Source: UBA6115 sp050952935
GTDB lineage: Bacteria; Bacillota; Clostridia; Christensenellales; Aristaeellaceae
Direction of reading: 5' to 3'
Assembly: GCA_050952935.1 (NCBI GenBank)
Contig: JBMNLS010000001.1
Location: forward strand, 1,364,001-1,428,000
DNA: 64,000 nucleotides
Positions 25,676-33,899 of this stretch are shown here, piece by piece (within the stretch, counting starts at the first letter, position 1; each line of letters starts with the position of its first letter). A program made the position numbers and the translations under genes. Below the pieces are notes generated by a model that searched no databases, had not been told where the DNA came from, and saw only the letters and a list, made by a program, of their open reading frames with translations.

Positions 25676-26782
25676 TCAGGGCAGGGTAACGGCGTATACC
25701 TCCTGCCCGGCGTTTATCAGGGCGACGCCGTTGGAAAGCCGCCCAATGTAGCCGGTGGCCGGGTCAGAAATGGGGAGTTTGGCCGCGGAGAAGCGCTGGG
25801 CGTTCAAATCCGCCCGGTAAAGGCTGTCAGCGGAGAAGGCAAAAAGGCTGTTGCCTTTAAGCCCGGCCCCTACACAGCTGTCCGGTAGCGTGTAGCGGCT
25901 GTCCCGCTTGCCCCCGGTGAGCACCCGCAGCTCGGTAATCTGCTGGGCATCGGCGGTTTGCAATTCAGGGGCAAAAAGCATCACCGCGTCGCCGGAGCCG
26001 GTTATGCTGTCAATCAACCGCCAGCCATAGACCAACTGCTTGGACAAGGGGTCAAGGGTGCCCCGGTAATCATACAGGTTTAGCTCCCGGGTGTTGATCA
26101 CATTGAGCTTGGCGTTTGAATACAGTACCTTATAGGGGATTTCCTCGCCCAGATCCACCTCGCCCGTGTTCATGGCGCCCACCTGGTAGATGTTCATCAC
26201 CGTGAGGGGAGCGACGCCATAGACATCAAGCGCCGTGGTCCAGAGGAAGTTGCCGTTTTCAAAAAAGCCCAGGTCAAGGATCATTTTGTCGGCATAGGCC
26301 ACCGTCTCAGAGTCCACCGCCATGCCGCCCATGTCTTTAATCAGAAGCGTCGGGCTGAAGCTGTCGCCGATGACGGCGGCCACATACTGCTGCCCCGGTT
26401 TAGCGTACTGGATGGGGTCGCTCAGCCTGTCATTATAGGTGGCGTGTCCCTTTTGATCTATGATGTGGAGGTGCGCGCCAATCCAGGCGGCCACCGCCGT
26501 ATCGCTGGCGGTGAAACGGGCGCCGGCGCCCAGGGCGTATTTCCACTGCTCGGTGCCGTTGGCGTTAAGACAAAAGAGGGTGGCGCCATCGTAGTAAAGA
26601 ACCTTATCCCCAAAGGGCGTCACCTGCTGTGACACCACGCAGCGCAGCTTTTTAGCTGACAGCTGCCGGGGACCGCCGCCAAAGATGCCCAACACATATA
26701 ATAGAAGCATCAGCACGACCGCGATGGCTGCAATGGCCAGATACACCCGCAGCCTGCCCCCGCGCTCGCCCCGTTGATCCAT
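25676..26782 (-). CDS. Membrane-anchored DUF5711-like beta-propeller protein
   Basis: A 368-residue protein. I start at MDQRGERGG (26782), with GGAGG about 7 bases upstream. Residues 10-35 form one membrane helix (VYLAIAAIAVVLMLLLYVLGIF). The outer part is rich in beta strands with repeated short blocks such as KVLYYDGATLFCLNANG, as in the DUF5711 group of Clostridia, a PQQ-propeller-like family of unknown function. The helix leaves the C-terminal domain outside the cell. The CvpA gene follows, suggesting a shared envelope role. The family name is my recollection from overall pattern, not a search. Confidence 0.6.
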   Translation of the reverse strand: MDQRGERGGRLRVYLAIAAIAVVLMLLLYVLGIFGGGPRQLSAKKLRCVVSQQVTPFGDKVLYYDGATLFCLNANGTEQWKYALGAGARFTASDTAVAAWIGAHLHIIDQKGHATYNDRLSDPIQYAKPGQQYVAAVIGDSFSPTLLIKDMGGMAVDSETVAYADKMILDLGFFENGNFLWTTALDVYGVAPLTVMNIYQVGAMNTGEVDLGEEIPYKVLYSNAKLNVINTRELNLYDYRGTLDPLSKQLVYGWRLIDSITGSGDAVMLFAPELQTADAQQITELRVLTGGKRDSRYTLPDSCVGAGLKGNSLFAFSADSLYRADLNAQRFSAAKLPISDPATGYIGRLSNGVALINAGQEVYAVTLP

Positions 26783-26843
26783 CCCGTTCCTCCCCATAGC
26801 CTCAGTCAGCCGGATTATAAGCCTTTTTGAGGGGCCGGGTCAA

Positions 26844-27113
26844 TCAGCGAACCTTTTGTCTACGCGTCTGACGGGCGCGGCTGATTTCAAACAGGCATTG
26901 GTATACCGCTGCCACATCCTCCCGGAAGGCCTCATTTAGGTTTGCTTTGAGATGGCTGATGATCAGCGATTCACGCGCCGGGTCATGGATGGGCAGGCCG
27001 TGCTCCGCCTTATAATCGCTCACCTTATCCACCACCGCGAAACGCCGGGATAACAGAAGGGTGATCTCCTGATCCAGCGCGTCAATGGTATTTCTGGCCT
27101 GTGTCAAATCCAT
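26844..27113 (-). CDS. aroQ: Monofunctional chorismate mutase (AroQ type)
   Basis: An 89-residue cytosolic enzyme starting at MDLTQARNTIDALDQEI (27113), 10 bases after GGAGG. The all-helical AroQ fold is recognisable: R7 in the first helix, DxEI, LLSRRFAVVDKVSDYKA and the RE segment (DPARE). It converts chorismate to prephenate, the first step of phenylalanine and tyrosine synthesis. It is not fused to prephenate dehydratase or DAHP synthase. No aromatic-pathway genes are next to it. Confidence 0.85.
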   Translation of the reverse strand: MDLTQARNTIDALDQEITLLLSRRFAVVDKVSDYKAEHGLPIHDPARESLIISHLKANLNEAFREDVAAVYQCLFEISRARQTRRQKVR

Positions 27114-27146
27114 TATAATAATTCCTCCATGGCTGATTCCGTGACC

Positions 27147-27175
27147 ATTATTCCACACCATGGGCCGGATAACAA
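27147..27175 (-). promoter_or_regulatory. Candidate promoter of the chorismate mutase gene
   Basis: On the minus strand TTGTTA (27175-27170), a 17-base spacer and AATAAT (27152-27147), about 35 bases before the start codon. Confidence 0.4.
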
Positions 27176-27219
27176 GTACGGTTTTCGCCGGGGACGATTA
27201 TAATAGAATGCTTTCAGCC

Positions 27220-27248
27220 TTGACCCGCTCTGGCGTGAAAAGTATAAT
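27220..27248 (+). promoter_or_regulatory. Promoter of metG-tatD
   Basis: TTGACC at 27220-27225, a 17-base spacer and a perfect TATAAT at 27243-27248. The short leader (about 25 bases) leaves no room for a T-box riboswitch. Confidence 0.8.
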
Positions 27249-27278
27249 GACGGCGTTTACCGTAAAGGGGGAGAACAC

Positions 27279-29231
27279 ATGCCTGACAAGAAGAGCTATT
27301 ACATCACAACGCCTATTTATTACCCCAGCGGGCAGATGCACATCGGCCACACCTATACCACGGTGGCGGCGGATGCCATGGCCAGGTTCAAAAAGTTGAC
27401 CGGGCATAAGGTCTATTTTCTGACGGGGACGGACGAACACGGGCAGAAGATTGAGCGCCGCGCCAAGGAGGCGGGCATGAAGCCCCAGGCCTTTGTGGAT
27501 GGCATCGTGGCGGACACCAAGAAGCTGTGGGAGATGATGGAGGTGGAATATGATGATTTTATCCGCACCACCGATCCCCGGCATATCAGGGTGGTGCAGA
27601 AAATCTTCAAGCGGTTTTATGATCAGGGCGATATATATAAAAGCGAGTATGAGGGGGATTATTGCGCCCAGTGCGAGGCTTTCTGGACACAGAGCCAGTT
27701 AAAGGAAGAGAAGCTGTGTCCCGATTGCGGCCGACCCACCGAGCGGGTGCGCGAAGCCAGCTATTTTTTCCGCATGAGCAAGTATCAGGACTGGCTGATT
27801 GATTACATCAGAACCCATCCTGAGTTTATCCAGCCCGCCAGCCGCGCCAATGAGATGCTCAACAACTTCCTTTTGCCCGGGCTTCAGGATTTGTGCGTGA
27901 GCCGCACCTCCTTTACCTGGGGCGTGCCGGTGGATTTTGACCCGGGCCATGTGGTGTATGTATGGATTGACGCGCTGTCAAACTATATCACCGCCCTGGG
28001 CTACCTGTCAGAGGATGATAGCCTGTTTAAGGCCTTCTGGCCGGCTGACGTGCACTTGGTGGGCAAAGAGATCGTCCGTTTCCACACCATCTATTGGCCC
28101 ATTATGCTAAAAGCCCTGGGGCTGCCGCTGCCCAGGCAGGTGTTTGGCCATGGCTGGCTGCTGTTTGACCATGACAAAATGTCAAAATCAAAGGGCAATG
28201 TGGTTTACCCCGGCCCCGTGGTCAGGCGCTATGGGGCGGATGCTCTACGCTACTACCTGATGCGGGAGATGCCCTTTGGCGCGGACGGCAACTACAGCAA
28301 TGAGGCGCTGATGAAGCGCATCAATTCCGACCTTGCCAATGACTTGGGCAACCTGCTTAGCCGCACGGTGGCCATGATAGAAAAATATTTCGGCGGCGTG
28401 ATGCCCTCGCCCACGAGCTTTGAGGCGGTGGATCAGGCTTTGATCGCCCAAGTGGAAGCGCTGCCTGGAGCGATGGAGGCCCAGATGAACGCGCTTCAGT
28501 TTTCTCAGGCGCTCAGCGAAATCTGGCGCGTGATTGGAGAGTGTAACCGCTATATCGACGAAACCCAACCTTGGGTGCTGGGGCGGGATGAAGCCGGCCT
28601 GCCGAGGCTTCAGACGGTGCTGTATGTGCTGGCGGAGGCCCTTCGCTATGTGGCGGTGTTGATCAGCCCTGTGATGCCCCAAACCCCTGAGCGGATCTAT
28701 GCTCAGCTGGGCCTGGCGGATGAAATGCTCATGACCTGGGAATCCCTGAGCGCCTTTGGCAAACTGCCCGGGGGCATTCAGGTGAAAAAAGAACAGGCGC
28801 TTTTCCCACGCATTGACATCGCGGTTGATTTGCCGCTGATTGAAAAGGACAATGAGGAAGAGCTGAAAAAAGGCGCGCCCAAGCCTCCGGCTGCGTCCAA
28901 AGCGGCCCCCATTGGCATTGAGGATTTCGCGAAGCTTGAGCTGCGGGTAGCCAAGGTGCTGGCATGTGAAAAGGTGCCCAAAAGCGATAAGCTGCTGAAG
29001 TTTGCGCTCAAGGTGGGAGAGGAAGAGCGCACGGTGCTGTCCGGCATCGCGGAGCACTATGCCCCGGAAACGCTGATCGGCAAAAAACTGGTGCTGCTTT
29101 CCAACCTGGCTCCCCGTAAAATCAGGGGCCATATGTCAGAGGGCATGCTGCTTTCAGCCGCCGGTGAAGATGGAACGCTCAAGCTGCTCACCGTGGATGG
29201 AGACATTGAGGACGGAGCGCAGATCAGCTGA
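27279..29231 (+). CDS. metG: Methionyl-tRNA synthetase
   Basis: A 650-residue class I synthetase that charges tRNA-Met with methionine. The ATP-site motif HIGH appears as YYPSGQMHIGHTYTT (residues 12-26). The zinc knuckle CAQCEAF...CPDCG lies near residues 127-147. KMSKS is present as HDKMSKSKGNV (about 295-305). The last 110 residues are the EMAP/Trbp111-like tRNA-binding domain (IEDFAKLELRVAKVL...). This single-chain form with four-Cys zinc site is common in Firmicutes. Its stop overlaps tatD by one base. Confidence 0.97.
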   Translation: MPDKKSYYITTPIYYPSGQMHIGHTYTTVAADAMARFKKLTGHKVYFLTGTDEHGQKIERRAKEAGMKPQAFVDGIVADTKKLWEMMEVEYDDFIRTTDPRHIRVVQKIFKRFYDQGDIYKSEYEGDYCAQCEAFWTQSQLKEEKLCPDCGRPTERVREASYFFRMSKYQDWLIDYIRTHPEFIQPASRANEMLNNFLLPGLQDLCVSRTSFTWGVPVDFDPGHVVYVWIDALSNYITALGYLSEDDSLFKAFWPADVHLVGKEIVRFHTIYWPIMLKALGLPLPRQVFGHGWLLFDHDKMSKSKGNVVYPGPVVRRYGADALRYYLMREMPFGADGNYSNEALMKRINSDLANDLGNLLSRTVAMIEKYFGGVMPSPTSFEAVDQALIAQVEALPGAMEAQMNALQFSQALSEIWRVIGECNRYIDETQPWVLGRDEAGLPRLQTVLYVLAEALRYVAVLISPVMPQTPERIYAQLGLADEMLMTWESLSAFGKLPGGIQVKKEQALFPRIDIAVDLPLIEKDNEEELKKGAPKPPAASKAAPIGIEDFAKLELRVAKVLACEKVPKSDKLLKFALKVGEEERTVLSGIAEHYAPETLIGKKLVLLSNLAPRKIRGHMSEGMLLSAAGEDGTLKLLTVDGDIEDGAQIS

Positions 29232-30007
29232 TGACGGAAGCGCTGTTGTTTGACACCCATTGCCATCTGGACGACAGGCGGTTTGATGAGGATCGGGAAG
29301 CGCTGATTAACAGCCTTCCGGACGCGGGGGTTTATGCCTGCCTCAGCTGTGGGAGCGATCTTGAGACCTCCCGGGAATCCATAGCGATTGCTGAACGATA
29401 TCCGTTCATTTATGCGGCGGCTGGCATCCACCCCCATGAAGCGTCAAAAGCCGGGGATGGGGATCTGGACATGCTGATCCCGCTTTTAGCCCATCCCAGG
29501 GTGCTTGCCCTGGGGGAAATCGGGCTTGATTTTCATTATGATTTTTCCCCCCGGGATGTGCAGCGGCAATGGCTGCTGGCACAGCTTGACCTGGCTTACA
29601 CATTGGGAAAGCCCGTGGTGCTCCATGTTAGAGAGGCCCAGGGGGAGATGACCTCTCTTCTTCAGGAGCGAAAAGGCCGCCTGCCCGGCGGGGTGCTTCA
29701 TTCCTATTCAGGCAGCGCGGAAAGCGCCCGGCAGTATCTGGACATGGGGTTTTACATCTCGTTTTCAGGTTCTGTCACCTTTAAAAACGTGAACAATCTG
29801 CGGCGCGCGGCCCGGGCAGTGCCCCTTGACCGTCTGCTGATTGAAACGGACAGCCCCTATCTGACGCCGGTGCCCTTCCGGGGAAAACGCAACAACCCCG
29901 CCCTGGTGCGCCATGTGTGCGAGACGCTGGCGGAGCTGTTTGAAATGCCCTATGAGGACATGGCCCGGATAACCCGGGACAATGCCAGGCGCCTATTGGG
30001 GGTTTAA
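29231..30007 (+). CDS. tatD: TatD-family metal-dependent DNase/hydrolase
   Basis: A 258-residue cytosolic TIM-barrel hydrolase. The metal ligands are visible: FDTHCHLDD (HxH), GEIGLDFHYD (Glu), VLHVREA (His), VLHSYSG (His) and ETDSPYL (Asp). TatD proteins are 3'-5' exonucleases or deoxyribonucleases in DNA repair and turnover. Its place directly after metG, with translational overlap, is a common Firmicutes arrangement. Confidence 0.93.
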   Translation: MTEALLFDTHCHLDDRRFDEDREALINSLPDAGVYACLSCGSDLETSRESIAIAERYPFIYAAAGIHPHEASKAGDGDLDMLIPLLAHPRVLALGEIGLDFHYDFSPRDVQRQWLLAQLDLAYTLGKPVVLHVREAQGEMTSLLQERKGRLPGGVLHSYSGSAESARQYLDMGFYISFSGSVTFKNVNNLRRAARAVPLDRLLIETDSPYLTPVPFRGKRNNPALVRHVCETLAELFEMPYEDMARITRDNARRLLGV

Positions 30008-30089
30008 GCGCGAGGTGTGAAAAGCTGTTTCAAAACTATTTCGCCAATATTACTATTTCTGCCGGGATTCTTTCTTTTTGTCAAAAATA

Positions 30090-30098
30090 TGTTATACT
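30090..30098 (+). promoter_or_regulatory. Extended -10 promoter of the maf-mre operon
   Basis: TGTTATACT matches the extended -10 form (TGn-TATACT) 28 bases before the maf start. No good -35 box is found at the right distance. Confidence 0.5.
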
Positions 30099-30126
30099 AT
30101 TCTTTACAACCGCGAAGGAGGGCGCA

Positions 30127-30690
30127 GTGGCGGGCAGACTGATTCTGGCATCATCCTCGTCCCGCAGACGGGAATTGCTGCTGTCCATGGGCCTTGACTT
30201 TGAGGTGGTGCAAGCCGAGGTGGATGAAGGGCTGAATGGCGTCCCGGAAATGGTGGTGCAGCAGCTGGCCAGTCGCAAGGCGGCGGAAGCGGCCAGGCGT
30301 TTTCCTCAGGACTATGTTCTGGGGGCTGACACCCTGGTGGCCATTGACGGGGAAGCTTTGGGCAAGCCCCGGGATTTGAAGGACGCGGCGCGGATGCTGC
30401 GGATGCTTTCCGGCCGCTGGCACCAGGTGCACACAGGCGTGTGCCTGGTGGCAAAGGGACGCGAGTACCTGGCCTGTGAAACCACCCAGGTGCGCTTTTG
30501 TACGCTTGAGGAAGAGGACATCAGGCGCTACTGCGCGAGTGGGGAGCCGCTGGGCAAAGCGGGCGCCTATGCCATTCAGGGGATGGCGGGGATGTATATT
30601 CCGGAAATCAGGGGATGCTACAGCAACGTGGTGGGCCTGCCCACCGCCCGGGTTTTAGGTTTGCTTAAAGAAAGTGGTTTTGAATTATAG
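30127..30690 (+). CDS. maf: Maf-family nucleoside triphosphate pyrophosphatase
   Basis: A 187-residue protein starting with GTG 30127, 5 bases after AAGGAGGG. It has the Maf signature LILASSSSRRRELL at the N-terminus, followed by ADTLVAIDGEALGKPRD, RMLSGRWHQVHTGVCL and AGAYAIQGMAG. Maf proteins cleave non-canonical or modified nucleoside triphosphates such as dTTP/UTP analogues to prevent their incorporation. Gene order maf-mreB is conserved in Firmicutes. Confidence 0.93.
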   Translation: MAGRLILASSSSRRRELLLSMGLDFEVVQAEVDEGLNGVPEMVVQQLASRKAAEAARRFPQDYVLGADTLVAIDGEALGKPRDLKDAARMLRMLSGRWHQVHTGVCLVAKGREYLACETTQVRFCTLEEEDIRRYCASGEPLGKAGAYAIQGMAGMYIPEIRGCYSNVVGLPTARVLGLLKESGFEL

Positions 30691-30717
30691 CTGAACGGAT
30701 GGGGTTTGGTTTAGAAG

Positions 30718-31758
30718 ATGGCTATTGTTGCGCCTGATATTGGCATAGATTTAGGGACATCGAACACGCTGGTGCATGTTCGCAGGAAGGGGATTCAGAT
30801 CAACGAGCCCACGCTGCTCATCGTGGCGGGCGACCTGCGCCGTACCATCAAGGCCATTGGCCAGGACGCGCTGCAGCTGGTGGGCCGCACCACAGGGGGT
30901 GATGTGGCGGTGCGGCCGCTGCAGGACGGCATGGTGAAGGATTTTGAGCTGACGGAAGCCATCCTGCGCTATTTTATCAGGAAGGCCATCGGCGTTTCCC
31001 ACCTGCTGAGGCCCCGGGTCTATATTACCGTGCCCAGCCGGGTTTCCCCGGTGGAAAAGCGGGTGATCCGGGAAGCGGCCACCAGCGCCGGTGCCCGGAA
31101 AAATGCCATTCACCTGATTGACAAGCCTTTTGCTTCCGCCTTTGGTTCCGGCCTCCCGGTGTTTGCGCCGGAGGGCAGCATGGTGGTGGATGTGGGGGGC
31201 GGCACTACGGAAGTGGCGGTCATCTCCCTGGGGGGAATTGTGCTCGCCCGCTCCATTCCAACCGCCGGCATCATGATGGACAGTGTGATTGTTGACTTTA
31301 TCAAGCACGATCACAACATGCTCATCGGCGACCGGATGGCAGAAGACATCAAAATTGACTGGGGTAGCGCCCTGCCTGTCAAGGAGGAGCGCAAGGTGGT
31401 GGTGCGGGGGCGGGATCTGATCACCGGGCTGCCCCAGACCGCGGAAATTTCTTCCCTGCGTATCTATGAAGCGCTCCATGGCCCCTGCCTCAAAATTCTG
31501 GACACCATCCGGGAGGTGCTGGATAAGACGCCACCGGAGCTATGCGGCGACATTCTGAGAAAGGGCATTTACCTGGTGGGGGGCGGCGCCCAGCTGTATG
31601 GGCTTGACCGCTTTTTGGCAAGCGAACTGAGTTTACCGGTGACCCTTGCCAAAGACCCGATGCTGTCCGCTGCCGCCGGCGTTGGCCATATGGCAGACAA
31701 TTCGGATCTTTTGCCCAAATTGACCCGCTCCAATTTCATGCGGGACGAGACAGAATAA
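30718..31758 (+). CDS. mreB: Rod-shape protein MreB (actin homologue)
   Basis: A 346-residue bacterial actin. Nucleotide-binding signatures are in order: GIDLGTSNTLVHV (phosphate 1), VVDVGGGTTEVAVISLGG (phosphate 2) and LVGGGAQLYGLDRFL (adenosine). The segment YITVPSRVSPVEKRVIREA is typical of MreB/Mbl. It forms membrane-bound filaments that guide cell-wall elongation. It heads the mreBCD-mrdA-minD-rodA block. Confidence 0.96.
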   Translation: MAIVAPDIGIDLGTSNTLVHVRRKGIQINEPTLLIVAGDLRRTIKAIGQDALQLVGRTTGGDVAVRPLQDGMVKDFELTEAILRYFIRKAIGVSHLLRPRVYITVPSRVSPVEKRVIREAATSAGARKNAIHLIDKPFASAFGSGLPVFAPEGSMVVDVGGGTTEVAVISLGGIVLARSIPTAGIMMDSVIVDFIKHDHNMLIGDRMAEDIKIDWGSALPVKEERKVVVRGRDLITGLPQTAEISSLRIYEALHGPCLKILDTIREVLDKTPPELCGDILRKGIYLVGGGAQLYGLDRFLASELSLPVTLAKDPMLSAAAGVGHMADNSDLLPKLTRSNFMRDETE

Positions 31759-31770
31759 CAGGGAACCTGC

Positions 31771-33024
31771 ATGGCAAAAAAGAACCGGGATACCAAAAAG
31801 GAAAGGCCTCAGGCCTCGGGCACTGAGCGCCAGCGGGGCATCGCGAAGCTGTTGGGATATGTTACGGTGCTGCTGCTGCTTGCCATCATCGCGGTGATGA
31901 TCGCTTCCCAGTTTTTTGACACCCCGATTTTGGACTCGCCCAGGCGCTTTGTGGCCCGGGTGATAAGTCCCATACAGAACGTCTTTTCCAAGGGGACCGA
32001 CACGGTGGTGGATTACTTCCGGGTGCTGAAAAGACGCGGCAACCTGGAGGCTGAGTATAATGCTTTGCAGGAAAAGATCGATGAATTGACCGACCAGGCC
32101 ATGCTGGCCAATGAATACCGCCGCCAGCTTCTGGCCTTGGGGGATGTGAATGATGAGTTGGGACGCAACTTTAACCTGAACGGCATCAGGGCCAGCGTCA
32201 TTGGCCGGGACACCAGCAACTACACCTACACCCTCACCATTGATGTGGGCAGCCGTCAGGGGATTGAGGAGAACATGGCGGTATGCATCCCGGGTGCGAT
32301 GGTGGGGATAACCTATGATGTGACGGAGAGCCGCAGCCTGGTCAAAGGCATTATTGACCGGGATTGCCAGGTGGCGGGCATCATTGAATCCAACCGGGAC
32401 GAGGGCACGGTGTCGGGCACCCTCTCCATTGACGGCAAAAACAACTGCCGCATGTATTACCTCACCTACACCACCCTGCCCCGGCCGGGGGATTTGGTGG
32501 TGACAAGCGGCATCGGCCTTCAGCTGCCCAAAGGGATTCCCATTGGCCGTGTGCGGGAAAGCACCCGGGGGCTGGAGGACAACAAGCAGTTTATCGTCAT
32601 TGAGCCGATCGCTGATTTTGACCACATTGAGTATGTGATCGTCTATCGTTACCGTCCCAACTACACCCAGTCGCAGGGCAGCCGGCCCCAGGTGGAGACC
32701 AGCTTTATCCCGCTGCCCTCCATCCAGCCTGTGCCCACCTTCATCGGCCAGCCGGCGCCGGCGGTGAGCCCGGGCGCCAGCCAATCCTCTGATGCTGAGG
32801 CGCTGGATACCCAGACGCCCGCCCCCTCACAGACGCCGGGGCCCGAGGATACTGCTCCGCCAGACGAAATCACAGAAGAGCCGGATGATTTTATCTACAA
32901 CGCGCCGGTGATCAGTGACGCGACCCAGACCCCGGGGATGGAGCTGATGCCTGAATACAGCCCAACGCCAGAGCCCACCCCCACCTTCTCCCCTCAGGAG
33001 ATGACGGTGGAGGAAGATGAATGA
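31771..33024 (+). CDS. mreC: Rod-shape protein MreC
   Basis: A 417-residue bitopic membrane protein. One membrane helix at about residues 28-48 is followed by a coiled coil (about 75-115) and the beta-barrel MreC domain (about 120-290), with DVGSRQGIEENMAV and GDLVVTSGIGLQLPKGIPIG. The last 130 residues form a low-complexity Pro/Thr/Glu/Asp tail outside the cell, longer than in most MreC. It links MreB to PBP2 and RodA. It overlaps mreD by 4 bases (ATGA). Confidence 0.93.
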   Translation: MAKKNRDTKKERPQASGTERQRGIAKLLGYVTVLLLLAIIAVMIASQFFDTPILDSPRRFVARVISPIQNVFSKGTDTVVDYFRVLKRRGNLEAEYNALQEKIDELTDQAMLANEYRRQLLALGDVNDELGRNFNLNGIRASVIGRDTSNYTYTLTIDVGSRQGIEENMAVCIPGAMVGITYDVTESRSLVKGIIDRDCQVAGIIESNRDEGTVSGTLSIDGKNNCRMYYLTYTTLPRPGDLVVTSGIGLQLPKGIPIGRVRESTRGLEDNKQFIVIEPIADFDHIEYVIVYRYRPNYTQSQGSRPQVETSFIPLPSIQPVPTFIGQPAPAVSPGASQSSDAEALDTQTPAPSQTPGPEDTAPPDEITEEPDDFIYNAPVISDATQTPGMELMPEYSPTPEPTPTFSPQEMTVEEDE

Positions 33025-33899
33025 TGCTGGCTGCATCAATCGGGCGCAACGGGATGGTGAGGGCGGCCATCAAGCTGCTCAAGGTGCTGGTGCTGATCCT
33101 GCTGTTTTACCTGCTGCAGTCCTCAGTCATGCCCCATCTGAAAGTATTTGGGGTGATGCCAAACCTTTTGATGGTGGCCATCGCCATCATGACCGTATCC
33201 TACGGCAAGCAGTATGCCTTCATCACGGGGGCTGTCATCGGCATCATACTTGAATCCATGGCTTTTTCCATCCCGCTGTTTTATGTGGTGATCTACCCGG
33301 TGCTTGCGCTTTTATGCGCGCAGGTCTTTGCCGACATGAGCGACGTGAAGCGGGAAATGCGCCGCATTCGTGAGGCCCAGCGTCAAAGTGAGGTGGCGGC
33401 GGAAATCAAATCCCCCTATGCCCGGAAAAAGATCAGGATTTCTTTCAGGCGAAATTCCCCTTACGACATGGAGCCCCATCTGCGTATTTTCCTCAATGCC
33501 CTGATGCTGACTGCGCTTTATGAAGGCGTTATGCTGATTTATGTGGCCCTGGGAGGGGTTCCGGTAAGCTTTGGGCATATCCGGCGCAGCTTTTTTACAC
33601 TGGTTTATACAGGCGCTTCCTGTATTGTGATGTTTCCGGCCAGGGCTTTTCTGGGTATGTACCGCAGGAGTTTTCTGGGCAGAAAGCGGGAAGAGCGGCG
33701 GGGCATCACCACGGATCCTGAGCTGTTGCGAGAGCTTGCCATGGTGCCTGATGACGTGCCGGCTGAGAAACCCTCTCGGCTGAAGTCGGTTTTCAAATGG
33801 CGCCCTGGCGAGAAAGCCAGGAGGAAAGACGCCGCGCCCGACGACTCTCCCCTTGAACAGCCTGAGGGGGACGCGACTGAAAAGGAGGCTGAAGCTTGA
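33021..33899 (+). CDS. mreD: Rod-shape protein MreD
   Basis: A 292-residue integral membrane protein. About five to six helices are visible, the first at residues 15-35 (LKVLVLILLFYLLQSSVMP) followed by GVMPNLLMVAIAIM. It is longer than the usual 160-180 residues because of a charged internal loop (about 115-150) and a charged C-terminal tail (about 215-292). It belongs to the elongasome with MreC and PBP2. Confidence 0.88.
   Translation: MMLAASIGRNGMVRAAIKLLKVLVLILLFYLLQSSVMPHLKVFGVMPNLLMVAIAIMTVSYGKQYAFITGAVIGIILESMAFSIPLFYVVIYPVLALLCAQVFADMSDVKREMRRIREAQRQSEVAAEIKSPYARKKIRISFRRNSPYDMEPHLRIFLNALMLTALYEGVMLIYVALGGVPVSFGHIRRSFFTLVYTGASCIVMFPARAFLGMYRRSFLGRKREERRGITTDPELLRELAMVPDDVPAEKPSRLKSVFKWRPGEKARRKDAAPDDSPLEQPEGDATEKEAEA

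Noticed and set aside
27162..27278. T-box or SAM riboswitch upstream of metG
   Set aside because: The promoter lies only about 30 bases before the start codon and no T-box sequence is present.
31633..32784. Minus-strand open frame (383 codons) opposite mreC
   Set aside because: Shadow of the mreB end and mreC; no plausible protein features.
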